Notes: a model not told the origin generated them from the letters alone. A DNA stretch of 64,000 nucleotides from Pisaster brevispinus (GCA_023634235.1 JAMKCF010000137.1:1-64000); one strand, 5' to 3'; numbered from the stretch's first letter, positions 45,776 through 56,894 are shown. Numbers and translations: made by a program.

Positions 45776-46617
45776 TACATATTTACAGATTTCCTTGTAT
45801 GTCACTAAAAGCTTTTTCTATTTAGCTGTTCCGACGTGTTAGTCGAAACAGCTTTTGTTTCTTTACTAATTTTTAAAAGTATTATTATTATCATTAATTA
45901 TTATTATTCTTTGTTTCCACCAAAAATCCATTGGCTTAACACATGAACTTACTGTTACTTTACCATTATAAGAAACACACAAATTGTATACCACATGAAC
46001 GCTTATGTCCTGACTTAGTTTACAAATGACATTTAATTAAAATTCCTAATAAATTATGCATGTGACAGCGCTGTTAATTAGTCAATCTTGTGTCCATCAT
46101 ATCTCAAGAAGTAAATATCTGATTCTCAAAATTGTTTCAGTCAAAAGTTGACGATTTTGGCATATTTTTTTACCGTCATGTCATCATGACACCACATGTT
46201 GGCATGCTTTCGTTATGTGTTCAAAACACACAGTGGCTTAAATGAAGTGCTTCGTAGAGTTCATCTAGTCACTATCGCTTTTGTGGTTGATCTACTGTGT
46301 GGACCCTAATGAGATTGGGACTTTCTTGAGTCTAGGAAAAAACCATGAAATGCGTAGCTTGTTTATTTAATTCCCTAACCGATAGAGGACCAATTACTTT
46401 GTGCACAGCCCATTTGATTTGTGCATTAGCAACACATGTAGTTCATACGTACGTTTAGGGTTTTTAAGAAAATGCATTAGATGGGAATAAGTTATATGTA
46501 ATCATGTACCTGGTACCTTATAAAATTTGTTTGTGTGAAAAACACAAGTTTTTTACTGTGACATCATCGGGTGTCAAATTTAGTAACTCAAAGCTTCTTT
46601 CTTTAAAAGAAATTATC

Positions 46618-46895
46618 TCCTGAACCACATGTTATAAATTCGTAATGTTTTGTTGTTTTGTAGCTAATATTGCATGCAACATTCAGAAATGACCTCACTT
46701 TGACCTTTACTTCTGGTCCAAACAGGGAGCGCAAAACTTTCACAAATCTGATCTTCTGAATCCCATGTCATAAAGTCGTAATGTTTGTGTTGTTTTGTAC
46801 ATTGTAGCTTACAACAATTGCAACTTTAAAAAAACTATTTCCTGAACCACATGTCAACAAGTAGTAATGTTTGTGTTGTATTGTAGCTTGCCTTA
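46618..46895 (+). repeat. Three-fold degenerate internal repeat
   Basis: CCTGAACCACATGTTATAAA, then GAATCCCATGTCATAAAG, then CCTGAACCACATGTCAACAA are each followed by (T/A)(C/A)GTAATGTTT and TTGT.TTGTA. The copies are about 85-140 bp apart. They look like an old short-period array or part of a mobile element. Confidence 0.55.
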
Positions 46896-46905
46896 AAACA
46901 CTTGT

Positions 46906-47090
46906 GGGTCATTCCATGTCAATTCAACACGCTTTTGGACCTGACCGTCACAGATTGAAATGAAATTTGGTGTGCTGATTGGACTCCCTCAGAAACCCCC
47001 AGAACACAAATTTTATGTAACTCGGTTCATTATTTTTTTGAGATATGGGTGAATTACGTTCATCTTAGCTTTGACCTTGTTGTGGTCTAG
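46906..47090 (+). repeat. Dispersed repeat with GGGTCATTCC start, copy 2
   Basis: This is the partner of 43613. It begins GGGTCATTCCATGTCAATTC and runs up to the polyadenylation region of the TRIM gene on the opposite strand. Confidence 0.4.
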
Positions 47091-47097
47091 CATAATG

Positions 47098-47103
47098 TTT
47101 ATT
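47098..47103 (-). terminator. AATAAA polyadenylation signal of the TRIM gene
   Basis: The plus-strand TTTATT here reads AATAAA on the minus strand and starts 7 nt after the TAA stop at 47111-47113. If used, the 3' untranslated region would be only a few tens of bases. Confidence 0.55.
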
Positions 47104-47110
47104 GATGTCT

Positions 47111-48814
47111 TTAATCCTGCTGATAGATTTTAACTGACATGTCTACAGCCACAACCAGATCACCAGCTGGTGTGACTGTAAGACCATTGGGAGAATAACC
47201 ACAATCCTTGATGATACATCCAATGTATTTGCCACCAGGGCTGTAATGGTGGATATTAAATGGGGGGTATGGTCCTCTGCATCCAGCAACATAGATGCTC
47301 CCATCCTTGTCACAACACACACCACTAGGCCACCCAGACTGATTGGTATCTACTGAGAATACCACTTCACCATTGTAGTCTACTGATACTAACTTCCTGT
47401 CATTCCACTTGGTGTAGATGAGTCGCTGTTTGTAGGTAGTCAAGATTTCACCAATCTCTGGAGCAGGCAGTATTCTGATGAGGGTTCCATCTGGTTTGTG
47501 TAGAGAGATCTTTGCCTTATCATTATAACCCAATGCTATCAGATTGTTGTCATCCACTGTAATGCATGATGGTGTACTGCTTAGATTGAACAGTTGGATG
47601 GGCTGATAGTTCCTGTTGAAAATCTTGACTGTTCCATTATTTAGAACAATGAGCTCATCATTCTTGTTCACAGTCACTCTGCTTGGTCCAGTAAGACCTT
47701 TGATTGGTAGTTCTTGTGGGATGTCAGTGGGTTGAGGATTGCCCTTTGCCATGTCTGCTGATATTGTAATCACACTTTCACTGTTCCAAAGTAACACAAC
47801 AATATCACTATTGGAGTATGCAGACACATCACATGCAGGAAAAGTAGTATTTATGTTTGTTTTCAGTGTCCATTTATCTTTCAGCACCAGTTTCCCTAGT
47901 GATTTCTGGCCTTCTTTAAAGTCCATATAAGTCAACCCATCAGCTACTTTTGTTGATTTCATCTCTCTGTATTCTTTGAGGTCTTGCAAGATTTGCTCTA
48001 TGTGATGTACAATATTGATCTGTTGTTCCATGAGTTGAATAACCTCATCCTGCTTGAGCTCTGCTTTAGTCATCTCTTTGCTGTTTGTAGCTCGTGCAGT
48101 TTCCATTGTCTGGACTCTGTTTTTATAAATCTGTTTAGCCTCTTGCATCAGTTTCTGCTGCTCCTCTCTGATCCTGGCAACCTCCTTGGCAATCTCCTCA
48201 TCAGCCTTCCTGGAGATCTTCTTTTTGGTGGCAGCAAACATAGAATCTAACATCTTACGGGACATGTCTATTTTTTCAATGGCAATGTTGAAGGTTTTGA
48301 TACTCTGTCTTATTTGTGCAAGAAGTTCTGTGGCTTGTTGTTTACTTTTGTCTGAAGCTTCATTCAGTTCTATTGTAGTATGCTTGCTGTGGTCTTTTGT
48401 GATGCAAGTTATACATATCAGTTTCTTGCATGTTTCACAATACAGGACAAGATCCTTGCCAGTATGCTTACTACACTTGAAAATAAACTCCTGACTGGGT
48501 ACTTGATTTCCTTGCTGCTGTTTCAGTTGGATTTCCTGTTTTTCAATAGCTTCTATCAAAGAAAAGGCTGTAAAGTTTGTTTTCAGACCATCGATGCCAT
48601 TTTCCTTTAACATAGTTTCTTGTCTACACACTGGACATGAAAGGGTTGTAGGACTTGGACTATTCTGTCTGAGTTGTTGAAGGCATTCAAGACAAAAGGA
48701 ATGAGAACACTCCAGTAGTTTGGGTTGCTTGAAGCGTTCACTGCAAATTGGACATTCAAGATGATCCTGACTTATCTCTGCTAGCACTGACTGAGCTGTT
48801 ATATTGGATGCCAT
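47111..48814 (-). CDS. TRIM-family E3 ubiquitin ligase (RING, B-box, coiled coil, propeller-like C-terminus)
   Basis: This is an intact 567-residue protein in a single coding exon. The RING finger at residues 21-63 has a full C3HC4 set: C21, C24, C36, H38, C41, C44, C60, C63. A B-box at 114-145 has C114, H117, C126, C129, C134, C137, H142, H145. Residues about 150-290 are rich in K, E and Q and fit a coiled coil. Residues 315-567 resemble the NHL/beta-propeller end of TRIM2/3/56-like proteins, with a W-P-S-G-V-C-C-D-K-D-G-S-I-Y-V-A-G segment. It probably transfers ubiquitin to a partner bound by the C-terminus, in the cytoplasm; the substrate is unknown. The open frame extends 20 codons upstream to 48874. 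I start at the second Met (48814) because a pyrimidine tract and CACAG acceptor (48846-48847) lie between the two, placing the upstream ATG in an intron. Many such genes exist in echinoderms; the exact orthologue cannot be named. Confidence 0.92.
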   Translation of the reverse strand: MASNITAQSVLAEISQDHLECPICSERFKQPKLLECSHSFCLECLQQLRQNSPSPTTLSCPVCRQETMLKENGIDGLKTNFTAFSLIEAIEKQEIQLKQQQGNQVPSQEFIFKCSKHTGKDLVLYCETCKKLICITCITKDHSKHTTIELNEASDKSKQQATELLAQIRQSIKTFNIAIEKIDMSRKMLDSMFAATKKKISRKADEEIAKEVARIREEQQKLMQEAKQIYKNRVQTMETARATNSKEMTKAELKQDEVIQLMEQQINIVHHIEQILQDLKEYREMKSTKVADGLTYMDFKEGQKSLGKLVLKDKWTLKTNINTTFPACDVSAYSNSDIVVLLWNSESVITISADMAKGNPQPTDIPQELPIKGLTGPSRVTVNKNDELIVLNNGTVKIFNRNYQPIQLFNLSSTPSCITVDDNNLIALGYNDKAKISLHKPDGTLIRILPAPEIGEILTTYKQRLIYTKWNDRKLVSVDYNGEVVFSVDTNQSGWPSGVCCDKDGSIYVAGCRGPYPPFNIHHYSPGGKYIGCIIKDCGYSPNGLTVTPAGDLVVAVDMSVKIYQQD

Positions 48815-48866
48815 TCTGATTGGAAGTACTTGCTTAAATGTTGAGCTGTGAATTAAAAGAGGAAAC
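48815..48866 (-). other. 5' untranslated exon start and splice acceptor of the TRIM gene
   Basis: On the minus strand, TTTCCTCTTTTAATTCACAG ends at 48846 and is followed by a 31-nt leader and then ATGGCATCC at 48814. This is a strong 3' splice site, so at least one upstream non-coding exon should exist at higher coordinates. I could not identify it. Confidence 0.65.
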
Positions 48867-49488
48867 TGACCCAATTAGATCAATGTCTTATACCAGCAGC
48901 CTTTCTCATCAATGTAAGACTTGATTTCATGGTCATTATAAACTATTATTAACATCTCTGCTAAAGACCAGTAGTGTATTGAGGCGGGCACTGGGACCAC
49001 CCCATTCATCTTTTTTTTATAGAGTAATTTGTGAATTTACTTGGTCCCTGGTTACCTTGCCCAAATTTCAAACCTGTGACCAAAATCCAAACATTTTTAG
49101 TTGTTTTCATTTTTTTTTCATTGATATTTCTAGGCTTAAGGCTCAACCATTCAAACCACCAACAAAATGGCTTCTGACAATTGCCAGCAAAAAAGCTTCC
49201 AACCCAACACAAAATGTGCAGCTCGAAAACTACTAGGAAGTCATAAAACACTAATAAAATAAACACCAAGCTGAAAACACACACTCTGCTATGCTTTTTT
49301 TCCTCAACGATTTCTTCAAATAGTATTTGAGAACTCCACATCACTGGATCAATCAGGTCATAGTGCCCAGTCACACATCAGTCTAAGAGATCCAGTTATT
49401 GTTCTTGTTTATTGCTACATTAATCCAGTTGTTGCAGTAGCAGCTGCTATTAACAGGCTCCAACTCCTCCCTTAATGCTGAATACACT
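48867..49488. other. TRIM 5' intron or upstream region, nothing recognised
   Basis: AT-rich sequence with overlapping low-complexity open frames on both strands (48979-49374). No exon or promoter element is clear. Confidence 0.4.
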
Positions 49489-50676
49489 CAGAGTTGTAGG
49501 ACTCTAGTCAAGGACTCAGGACTCGAGTCAGTCTCGAGTCACAAAATTGGTGATTTGGACTTGATTCAAGTCACATCGGCAAAAGACTCGTATGACCCAA
49601 ACTTGACCCCATGACCCAAACTTGACTCTGCGGACTCATGACTCTCGTTTCACATGTTTTCACCACTTGATGTGTTCTGGTTTTTATATCAATTTTGTTT
49701 AAAACATGTTAAGTTGATCAATATCAGACATTTTGTCGACGATACACTTATTAATAATTTTTTATTTTTGTAATTATTATTTTATTTATCTTTAGGGGGG
49801 GTTGTGTATTCTCTTTTTTTTTTTTTTTGGGGGGGTGGGGGCCTTAATGCAGGTAATCTGTCAGCATTAACGCCATAGCAACTGCTTAATGCATACTACC
49901 AGGGAAACTGGAATTGGTCACTGGAACCCGAATTGATTTTGGCCAGCTGTGGCTATATCACTACGTCTTTTTAATGTTAAAGCATAGGCAATTAGGCAGC
50001 ATACATGCTGATCTAGCCATAGACGCAAACAGAAGCTATTAATTCAAATGCAGCCAAAGACTGGCAGGTCTGGTACCGGTAAAACACTGCCTGCTTACTG
50101 CACAGTGTATAATTTACACACCAAAAATTGTTTTTATAAAAGTCAGCATCCATGATTAATGAGTGTCTTTTTGGCAGTGAGTCAACTGTAACTTTCAACC
50201 TCTAAAGAAATCTTCATTGGTGAATCACTCTCAAATAAATGACTCTTAATTTTTAGGAAATGTGATCACAATATTTTTTGAACAGTTCTATTTTGATAAT
50301 GAGTCAGTTATGGAACTTTTTGAGTTGTTGGTGTTCTAAGTTAACTAATGGTTCAAGTAATACTTCTGGAGAAGGGGCAAGGGGTTGCGGGTAAAACAAA
50401 AACCAGAATTGATTCTAAAATAAGATTTAAATTGCATGTACAGATCTTTGTTTAATCTAAATGTGTTTTATCAGGTCATTTTCAATTCTTATTTTACAAC
50501 ATTTGTTTTGCAATCAGTAGTGATCAAGTCATATAAGTGACCTGGTTTAAGTATTCTTAAAGTTTAGTGATTTAAACAAGTGACTCGTGACTCAGACTTG
50601 GACTCAAACAAAGTGACTCATGAATGGGACTTGGACTCGACCCAAGTGACTTGAGACTCGCACTCTTACTCAACAC
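49489..50676. mobile_element. Element bounded by inverted GACTCGAGTC-type subrepeats
   Basis: The left end (49499-49650) is crowded with variants of GACTCNAGTC, GACTCGAGTC and AACTTGAC. The right end (50575-50670) carries the same vocabulary in inverted orientation (GTGACTCGTGACTCAGACTT and so on). Such irregular subterminal repeats are typical of some DNA transposons. The interior (1 kb) includes a T-run/G-run junction at 49806-49845 and no transposase. No target-site duplication was found, so the precise ends are uncertain. Confidence 0.45.
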
Positions 50677-50727
50677 AAGTTGACATCAGGGTAAAATAAC
50701 AGTAAGATTTACTAGAGTCTTGTGGTA

Positions 50728-50890
50728 TGTCATGGCAATCGTTAAGAACTCTGGATTCAAGTTCTGGTGTTTCTGATCAGCAAAGTGTGGGTTCGAGTCC
50801 TGGTTTTGACACTTGTGTCTCTAAGCAGAATACTTTACCATAATTTCTTATGACAAACCCCCAGGTCCCATTTACTAGGATTGGTACTGT
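50728..50890 (+). mobile_element. tRNA-derived SINE, second copy
   Basis: TGTCATGGCAATCGTTAAGA aligns with the A-box region of the 31361 copy. GGGTTCGAGTCCTGG is an intact B box, and ACACTTGTGTCTCTAAGCAG aligns with the shared body. The A box is degraded. Confidence 0.65.
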
Positions 50891-52216
50891 ACATAAAAAC
50901 AATTCTAAACACTTATCCCGTAAGTGTGGAAGTTAACCCTGGTGTTTCTTATTCACATGTTTGTATGTTTAGATGACCTTTCCAACAAGGGAACGCAGCA
51001 AAGCTCCAACAAGGGGATATAAACACTGAGCTGGCAACAGTCAATCTCTCTCATACAAACATTGGTTTAACGTCTATAAGACGCTTTAAAGCTTTTAGAC
51101 AGTTTAAGCAATGGTATCTCAGTCATGCATTCATGATTACCCATGTCCAATTAAGACTGGCTGGAATTGATTGACAGTGGAATTATATCCAATGTACAGT
51201 AGCCCTGGTAGGACGTCAGTGTATTGCAACGGAGGAGTCCAACCTGGGCTACAATGTAGGGTGTGTTGTAGAGAACACCATGTCCGAGCAACTTTAGCTT
51301 AGCTTTAAAAACATACACTCAGCATAAACCAGCATCGTGTGTGTCTGCACATCATATTTTTATCATAGGCATTACATGCTAGTTAAAGAATACAGCAGTA
51401 CATACCAGTACTCACTTCACTTTACTTGTCAAAATAGAAAGGTTATGAATGTGATCTGTCTATACAACTATCCAGTACTGTAAGCTCCCAGACCCAAACA
51501 AGGCCCTTGAACATGAATTGATCAATCAACACTGATCAAAGCAAAAACTATTCTTGGTAATAAAAGTCTTGGTGTCAGACCCACACATAGTACTGGGACT
51601 CAGTGAGAGATCAATAACAGGTTGTTGAACCTTGCACTGGAGCATACTGGAATACTAGTTTGGTTTTTGAATCAGATGTCATCTTTGCTTAAAACCTTTT
51701 GTATTCATCTTGATAATTAATTATACTGTTTCTATTGCATTTAATTGAAAGCTGTTCCTATGTTTGAGTTAATGAGATTAATAAGTACAGACTTTCATTG
51801 TTTTTAACTTTATGAATTCAGTAATCATGTTTTAATTGATGTACTTACAGCTGTGTACGGCTAGCTTGGGTTCTTTTTTATGTATAGTAATGGAAGCCAC
51901 ATACAACTAGTAATTAAAACTGTTTAACAAGTTTTTAAAAATAACTCCTTAAGCTGTTTCTGTGTGTGTTAGGTACAGAAAAACAAGATTTAATGTGCAC
52001 ACTTTAAAGCGTTTGTTCCCATAATCTCATCACAGAGTAAATGTATTTTGTTTTTTTAGGTAATAAATGTAAAATGGTTTCATCTTCATGTAAGTCCTGT
52101 ATTACCCAAAGTCATTGGCCATGCCCAATCAGACTGAAACTAGTGGCTTAGACAGTTTGACAGTCTTTGAATCCCATATTTGACCCCTTCTTTACTTTGA
52201 TCCTCTTTTATCTCAG
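50891..52216. other. Low-copy sequence, no gene recognised
   Basis: Contains the dispersed repeat at 51562. No exon is supported until the acceptor at 52216. Confidence 0.45.
51562..51625 (+). repeat. Dispersed repeat, related to 24744-24801
   Basis: AAAGTCTTGGTGTCAGACCC followed by ACACATAGTACTGGGACTCA matches 24744-24801 with a few substitutions. Confidence 0.6.
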
Positions 52217-52365
52217 GTGTCCCTCCTTATGTCCACCAGCATCTTGGAAACCCATAACCATGGTAACCTCAGCCCACAATCTCCCAGTCAGTCTGAAGCT
52301 CTAGCTCTAATGACACTACAAGGAGAGTTGGAGATGGACAAGAAACAGGAAGCTCACAATGGCAG
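52217..52365 (+). CDS. Open paralogous exon with both splice sites, unrecognised gene
   Basis: A 149-nt exon is bounded by CTCTTTTATCTCAG (acceptor ending 52216) and GGCAG then GTAAGA (donor at 52365/52366). One frame is open throughout (V-S-L-L-M-S-T-S-I-L-E-T-H, then P-Q-S-P-S-Q-S-E-A-L-A-L, ending E-L-E-M-D-K-K-Q-E-A-H-N-G). Phase 0 in, phase 2 out. The second half is nearly identical to 23208-23326 and 45572-45725, and this is the only one of the three with both splice sites and an open frame. No further exons of the gene are identified within the window, so it may be an isolated duplicate or part of a live gene extending beyond what I can recognise. Function unknown; charged, possibly coiled-coil. 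Confidence 0.5.
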
Positions 52366-53806
52366 GTAAGAATTTTTTTTGAATTGTTCTGAACAAATTA
52401 TTACCATTTTCACAAGTGCCAAAAGGTTCTGTGCTTTCAAGCACTAATGTTTGGAAAAAACAGTGTTTGAAGTTAAATAAAGCTTGAATTCATTGGTTCA
52501 TAGACTGTTAGGAATTGAAATCCTACAAAGCAGGGAATTAGAGATGTGAAATCACGCTAATCTCTTTAGTTTTTTTAAATTAATTAGTGATCAATTATTT
52601 AATTAACACGGTTGTCTCTTTGTGAAAACTGTACAAACGTGGTCTGTGTGTGGCTCGTCGTATGTAATTATTTTGGCTGTTGATGAGACAGTAGGTCAGA
52701 GACTTAGGCACTTTGTGAAAACGCAAGAGTAGTAACACTCGTTTTTGGAACTGTGCCTGCTGTGTAATCAACAAACAGATTTTTGCACTTTTGTTGAAAC
52801 AAATTCCAGGTTTTTTGCCTTTTTGGCAATCATCAATCTATAGACGTTGGAAACTAGCAACTTGTAAAGACGTGCAACTTTATAAATTCTTGTTTGACAA
52901 CTGATCCTATGTGAAATGCTTTAATGTTTGACATGTTTGAGAGGACGACATTACATTCTTTGATGAGAGAAACTTGTCAAAGATAATAAACTTACCAGCT
53001 TATTATCAGGTACCTTACTGAATGGTGTACTCTCAACTGTTAGACAAAGTACATTGATAAGAGGCACATCTCAAGTGAACACAATCTTATTCTTTTAATT
53101 TATTATTTCCCATTACATGCATTAGCCAGTTTGGACCAGGGTTTCCAAATTTTGAGCAGTACCACCCATTGCATATAACACCCGGCTCTTATATTTTTGT
53201 AATACATGTATCAATTTCACAATAAACCATAACAAGTCAAAGTAATGCAACAAACAGTGGGACTTTACTTATCTCTCTTTGAGAAAATTTGAATGAACGC
53301 CCAATTTGCTCACATTGATTCAGCCAGCACTTCTTAGCCAACCCCTCACCCCAACAAAAACATTAGCATTCGTGTGTATGCAGAGTCCGTATGGAGTCTC
53401 TAGGTTGAGTGAAGAATCTAGCTTTTGTTGTTATTTTATTATTTCAAAATTTCTGAACAGATCAACCCAGGACCGAGTTGTCTGTATGGTCGTTAACCTT
53501 TTGCTTTGTAAAATTGATTGCGCCAAATCTCCTCTTTTTATTTACATTGTTACACCTTTACAACTGTAATCTGTAAATTCTAAATAGAAATCAATTAATA
53601 ACCACAAAATAGTCTACTAATAAATCTAACTTAAATCATTTTAGCTTAGTGCTTGAATTATGGAAGACAATTTTTGTCTTCCCCCACATTTAATGAGATT
53701 TAAACTCTGAGTAGAAAAATCCAATATATCACAAAAAGGTAATCTATACTAGCTGTTTCAACGACTCTTTAAGCATATAAATATTTATTAACTCTGTGTG
53801 TAGGAA
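52366..53806. other. Low-copy AT-rich sequence, no gene recognised
   Basis: Contains an 87-codon open frame (53306-53569) without motifs or splice context. Nothing else is seen. Confidence 0.45.
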
Positions 53807-53970
53807 CTCTGTATAAGTGCAACACAGACAGGCAACAATGGTAACTTGCAAATTGAAAGTTGATTTCAAGTTCAATATTCACCATACAATACAACCAAAC
53901 AGACAGACTACATTGGTACATGTAGCTATGTGTACTCTTACAGTATAGCCAGACAACATTGGTAGTTTTA
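53807..53970 (+). repeat. Dispersed repeat, pair with 56339-56490
   Basis: About 160 bp shared with 56339-56490. Both contain AGTTGATTTCAAGTTCAATA, then TTCACC.TACAATACAACC, then CAGACTACAT.GGTA and ACTNTTACAGTA..GNCAGACAACA, in the same order. Unknown family. Confidence 0.75.
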
Positions 53971-55386
53971 TACACAAGTTCAATATTCAGTACACGGTTC
54001 AGTGGTTTCTTTGTATGCTGTACCTAGCTGTACCAGTCAGCCAGCCTGTACTGCTTAGTGACTCTAGCAGGAAATCTAGCACGTATGAAGTGAAATGACA
54101 AGTTTTATAAGTAACTTGGAACTTTGACTTCAACATTACAGCAGACATGTGTATATTGCACAGTCAAACTGAAAGACTGACACTATGATTGTCTCACTGG
54201 TTCCTGATCAGTGAGTTAAATCAATGAGAAACCTTGAATGTCCATAACTCCTTATTGCAATGATGTTTTGACTTGAAACTATATACAAGAATGAAACTCT
54301 GAAGTGTGACACTGGATCTAGTTGGATGAGCTTAATCAATAAAAACAATAAACATGTGCAAATTTTATAAATTTATGTTTGTCTTACCCCAAAGGGGAGG
54401 AAAAGTAGTTCATTAACAATTACTTTCTGGCTGAGTACTTTTCTGAGTTGTGTGACTCTACCTGTACAAACACACCCCAAAGACATGACGTATACAATGT
54501 GTTGGGTGTGTGTATGAATCTTATCATTTGTTCTTTGCCTAGTTGTTTCTCTTCCTAGTCAGCCCTCACCCATCCTGAGCCCATCTGAGACTCCCATTAC
54601 ATACAAAGTATGTGCAAGTCTTGCAAGTATTCAAACCTTTTTGGGACCACTTTGGTCCCACCTGATCTCACATTTTTGCTTGAATGCATGAAAGAAACAA
54701 ACTTGTGCATTAAAACAGGTCCTAATGTTTGATGACATGCAATTAGACTTGCAGAGTCTTTAAGCATGAAACAATATGACATCGTGTCATATGCAATAAG
54801 CATAAAACTATAATTTAATGAGTTATGTGTAAGTTGACAGCTACACAGTACAATTGAAATAATGTAATTGAGATTGTCCAGAAAATCAGTGTAGAAAGTG
54901 AGACTAGAGTGTAGGGATTCATATATAAACACATAGAGACATCATTGGTCAGAGCATTGGTACTGGGTCTATACACCTGGCAGCTTCAATGCCAAAGATT
55001 ACGGTACGTTCACTGGTTGTGTCTAATTGAATAAACTCAATTTTCCTTGAAGAAACCTGAACAAAATCCACCCAGATTCCCTTTGACTAATCTTAATCAA
55101 CTTACTTGAATTATGACAGAAGAAGATGGCTAGAAACACAGCATCCAATCTGTTAGATGAGTAGGATATTCAAGCAATGATCTGTTGGACTATTACACAG
55201 CGACACTCCCTACCTGGTACTGGTATAAGTCTGGCTGGGAACATTGCTAATGTGGAAATACCAAATTCTATATTTAAGTCTTTGTATTGTGTGAATGACG
55301 TGTAGTATGCATGGATAACTTTGAGTCTGCTTTTCAGATCCAAACTAGGCAGGTTATTCTTCTGATAAATATCATTATCAATTGGC
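53971..55386. other. Low-copy sequence, no gene recognised
   Basis: At 54545-54600 a short piece (TTTCTCTTCCTAG then TCAGCCCTCACCCATCCTGAG) faintly resembles the start of the duplicated exon family (CTCCTAGTCAGTCTCAGACT) but lacks the rest. The open frame 54597-54932 on the minus strand is unsupported. Confidence 0.35.
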
Positions 55387-55510
55387 TTGTTGTGGCTTAG
55401 CAGTTTAGTTCATCGGGCCCAAGCTCTGGTATAGTCATCAGCAGAGTGTGGGTTCCAATCCCGGTCATTAAACTTGTAGCCTTGAGCAGCGCACTTAATC
55501 ATAATTGCCT
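55387..55510 (+). mobile_element. tRNA-derived SINE, third copy
   Basis: TGTGGCTTAGCAGTTTAG (A-box region) and GGGTTCCAATCCCGG (B-box) are spaced as in the 31361 copy. ACTTGTAGCCTTGAGCAGCG matches the shared body. A possible tail of the element continues to about 55740. Confidence 0.6.
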
Positions 55511-56338
55511 GCACAAAGTTGGGAATGTAGTACATTCTGCATTACCACCTAGGCTCCTAGTGGATGATACCCTTCCCCACATCCTCACGGACTGTGAAGG
55601 GGGTAACTCTGTTTCAGCCCCAGGAGTAGGTGGCAACGTGCCCCTTTTGGCAGTTAATCTGGGTCGACAGCCCAAATCAGTTAAGTGTAGCCCTCACCTT
55701 GATGTGGCCGTCCGTCCTTGTGAGTTGGGCGTTATCTCATAAAAATACTGTACTGATTTGATTAGTACACTAAGGTCTTGTATTTACACTGGCTGGTTCT
55801 ATGCTTATGAAATGAATGATTGTTGTACGGACATGGCTTGGGTGTGTAATGTAAATGCATGGTAGCAGATCCTTCTGGAAGCTTGCAGGGAATGAGTACA
55901 CACCTCAATTTCTTGATTAGTTCAATGTTATGGCAAATTTCTACATTGAGTCCGAGTAAGATATAAAAGACATTGAAGGCAATTGAAGTCCCTGGTATTA
56001 CTGCAGCCTCTTGTTTAGGGTGAAGAGCCTACATGTTGATCAGGATGTTTTATTTTTGGTCGAATCAAACTCGGTATATCATGAGTCTACTAGACATGTC
56101 AAAAAGTAGGGATAGAACTAACAAACTTAATTGATATGTGTGCACATTAGAGCATCAACTCAGTGTTGGATGTTGGTGATCAGTGAATACCCTTTGCTGT
56201 ATAAACATTAAATTATTCCTAAGCAACTCCATACAGGCCTGTAGCTAGGGGGGGGGGGGGGTGGTAACTACATGTACTTTAGCAGCTTTAATTTATGTTG
56301 AAGCAATAGGCCCTACTGCATGTATAAGTGTATAAAGA
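55511..56338. other. Low-copy sequence, no gene recognised
   Basis: The GC-richer piece 55555-55740 carries a 98-codon open frame that overlaps the SINE and is probably SINE-derived or incidental. A G-tract preceded by CTGTAGCTAGG lies at 56240-56262 and may be another trace of the hAT-like terminus. Confidence 0.35.
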
Positions 56339-56490
56339 ATCTGTATAGGCAGTAATGCTAACTTATTATCTGGAAGTTGATTTCAAGTTCAATATTCACC
56401 CTACAATACAACCCTAGATACAGACTACATCGGTAGGACTACATGGAGCTACCTGTACACTTACAGTACAGACAGACAACAATGGTAGTT
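56339..56490 (+). repeat. Dispersed repeat, pair with 53807-53970
   Basis: The second member of the pair described at 53807, with somewhat more substitutions and small indels. Confidence 0.75.
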
Positions 56491-56894
56491 TGTGCTGACA
56501 GTCTCCTAGTGGCAGCCCTCTGATGGTCCACTATTGACCTGCCATTTGCCCTTCCAAGTGGGTCACCTCAAGAAATTTGTGTGGCTTTTGGGCGACATTT
56601 TACCGCATAAAATCACTTTGGTACATGTAAATTTTGTGATAAAATATTGTTTTATACCTTTCCTGTGGTAATTGTCCTGTGGTGCAAAAATAGAACCATG
56701 TGACTAAAAACAAATGGACACTGTGGTATTATGCTGTTATTTCTCCTGTGATAAAGCTTAATGTGCACAAGAATGACTTGGTCTTTTGCAAAAGATTATT
56801 CCAACAGTTGTGTAGTAAAAAAAATAAATTGTTAAATTGTCTAAATAACATTACTGTAATTGTTCCATTCTTTGTTTTCATGGTATACAGCATA

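Larger units (their letters stand above)
45776..47097. other. Intergenic sequence between the paralogous exon and the TRIM gene
   Basis: AT-rich with no gene. Three spaced, degenerate copies of a block reading CTGAACCACATG...GTAATGTTT(G)TGTTGT.TTGTA occur near 46618, 46756 and 46841. A GGGTCATTCC element starts at 46906. Confidence 0.45.
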
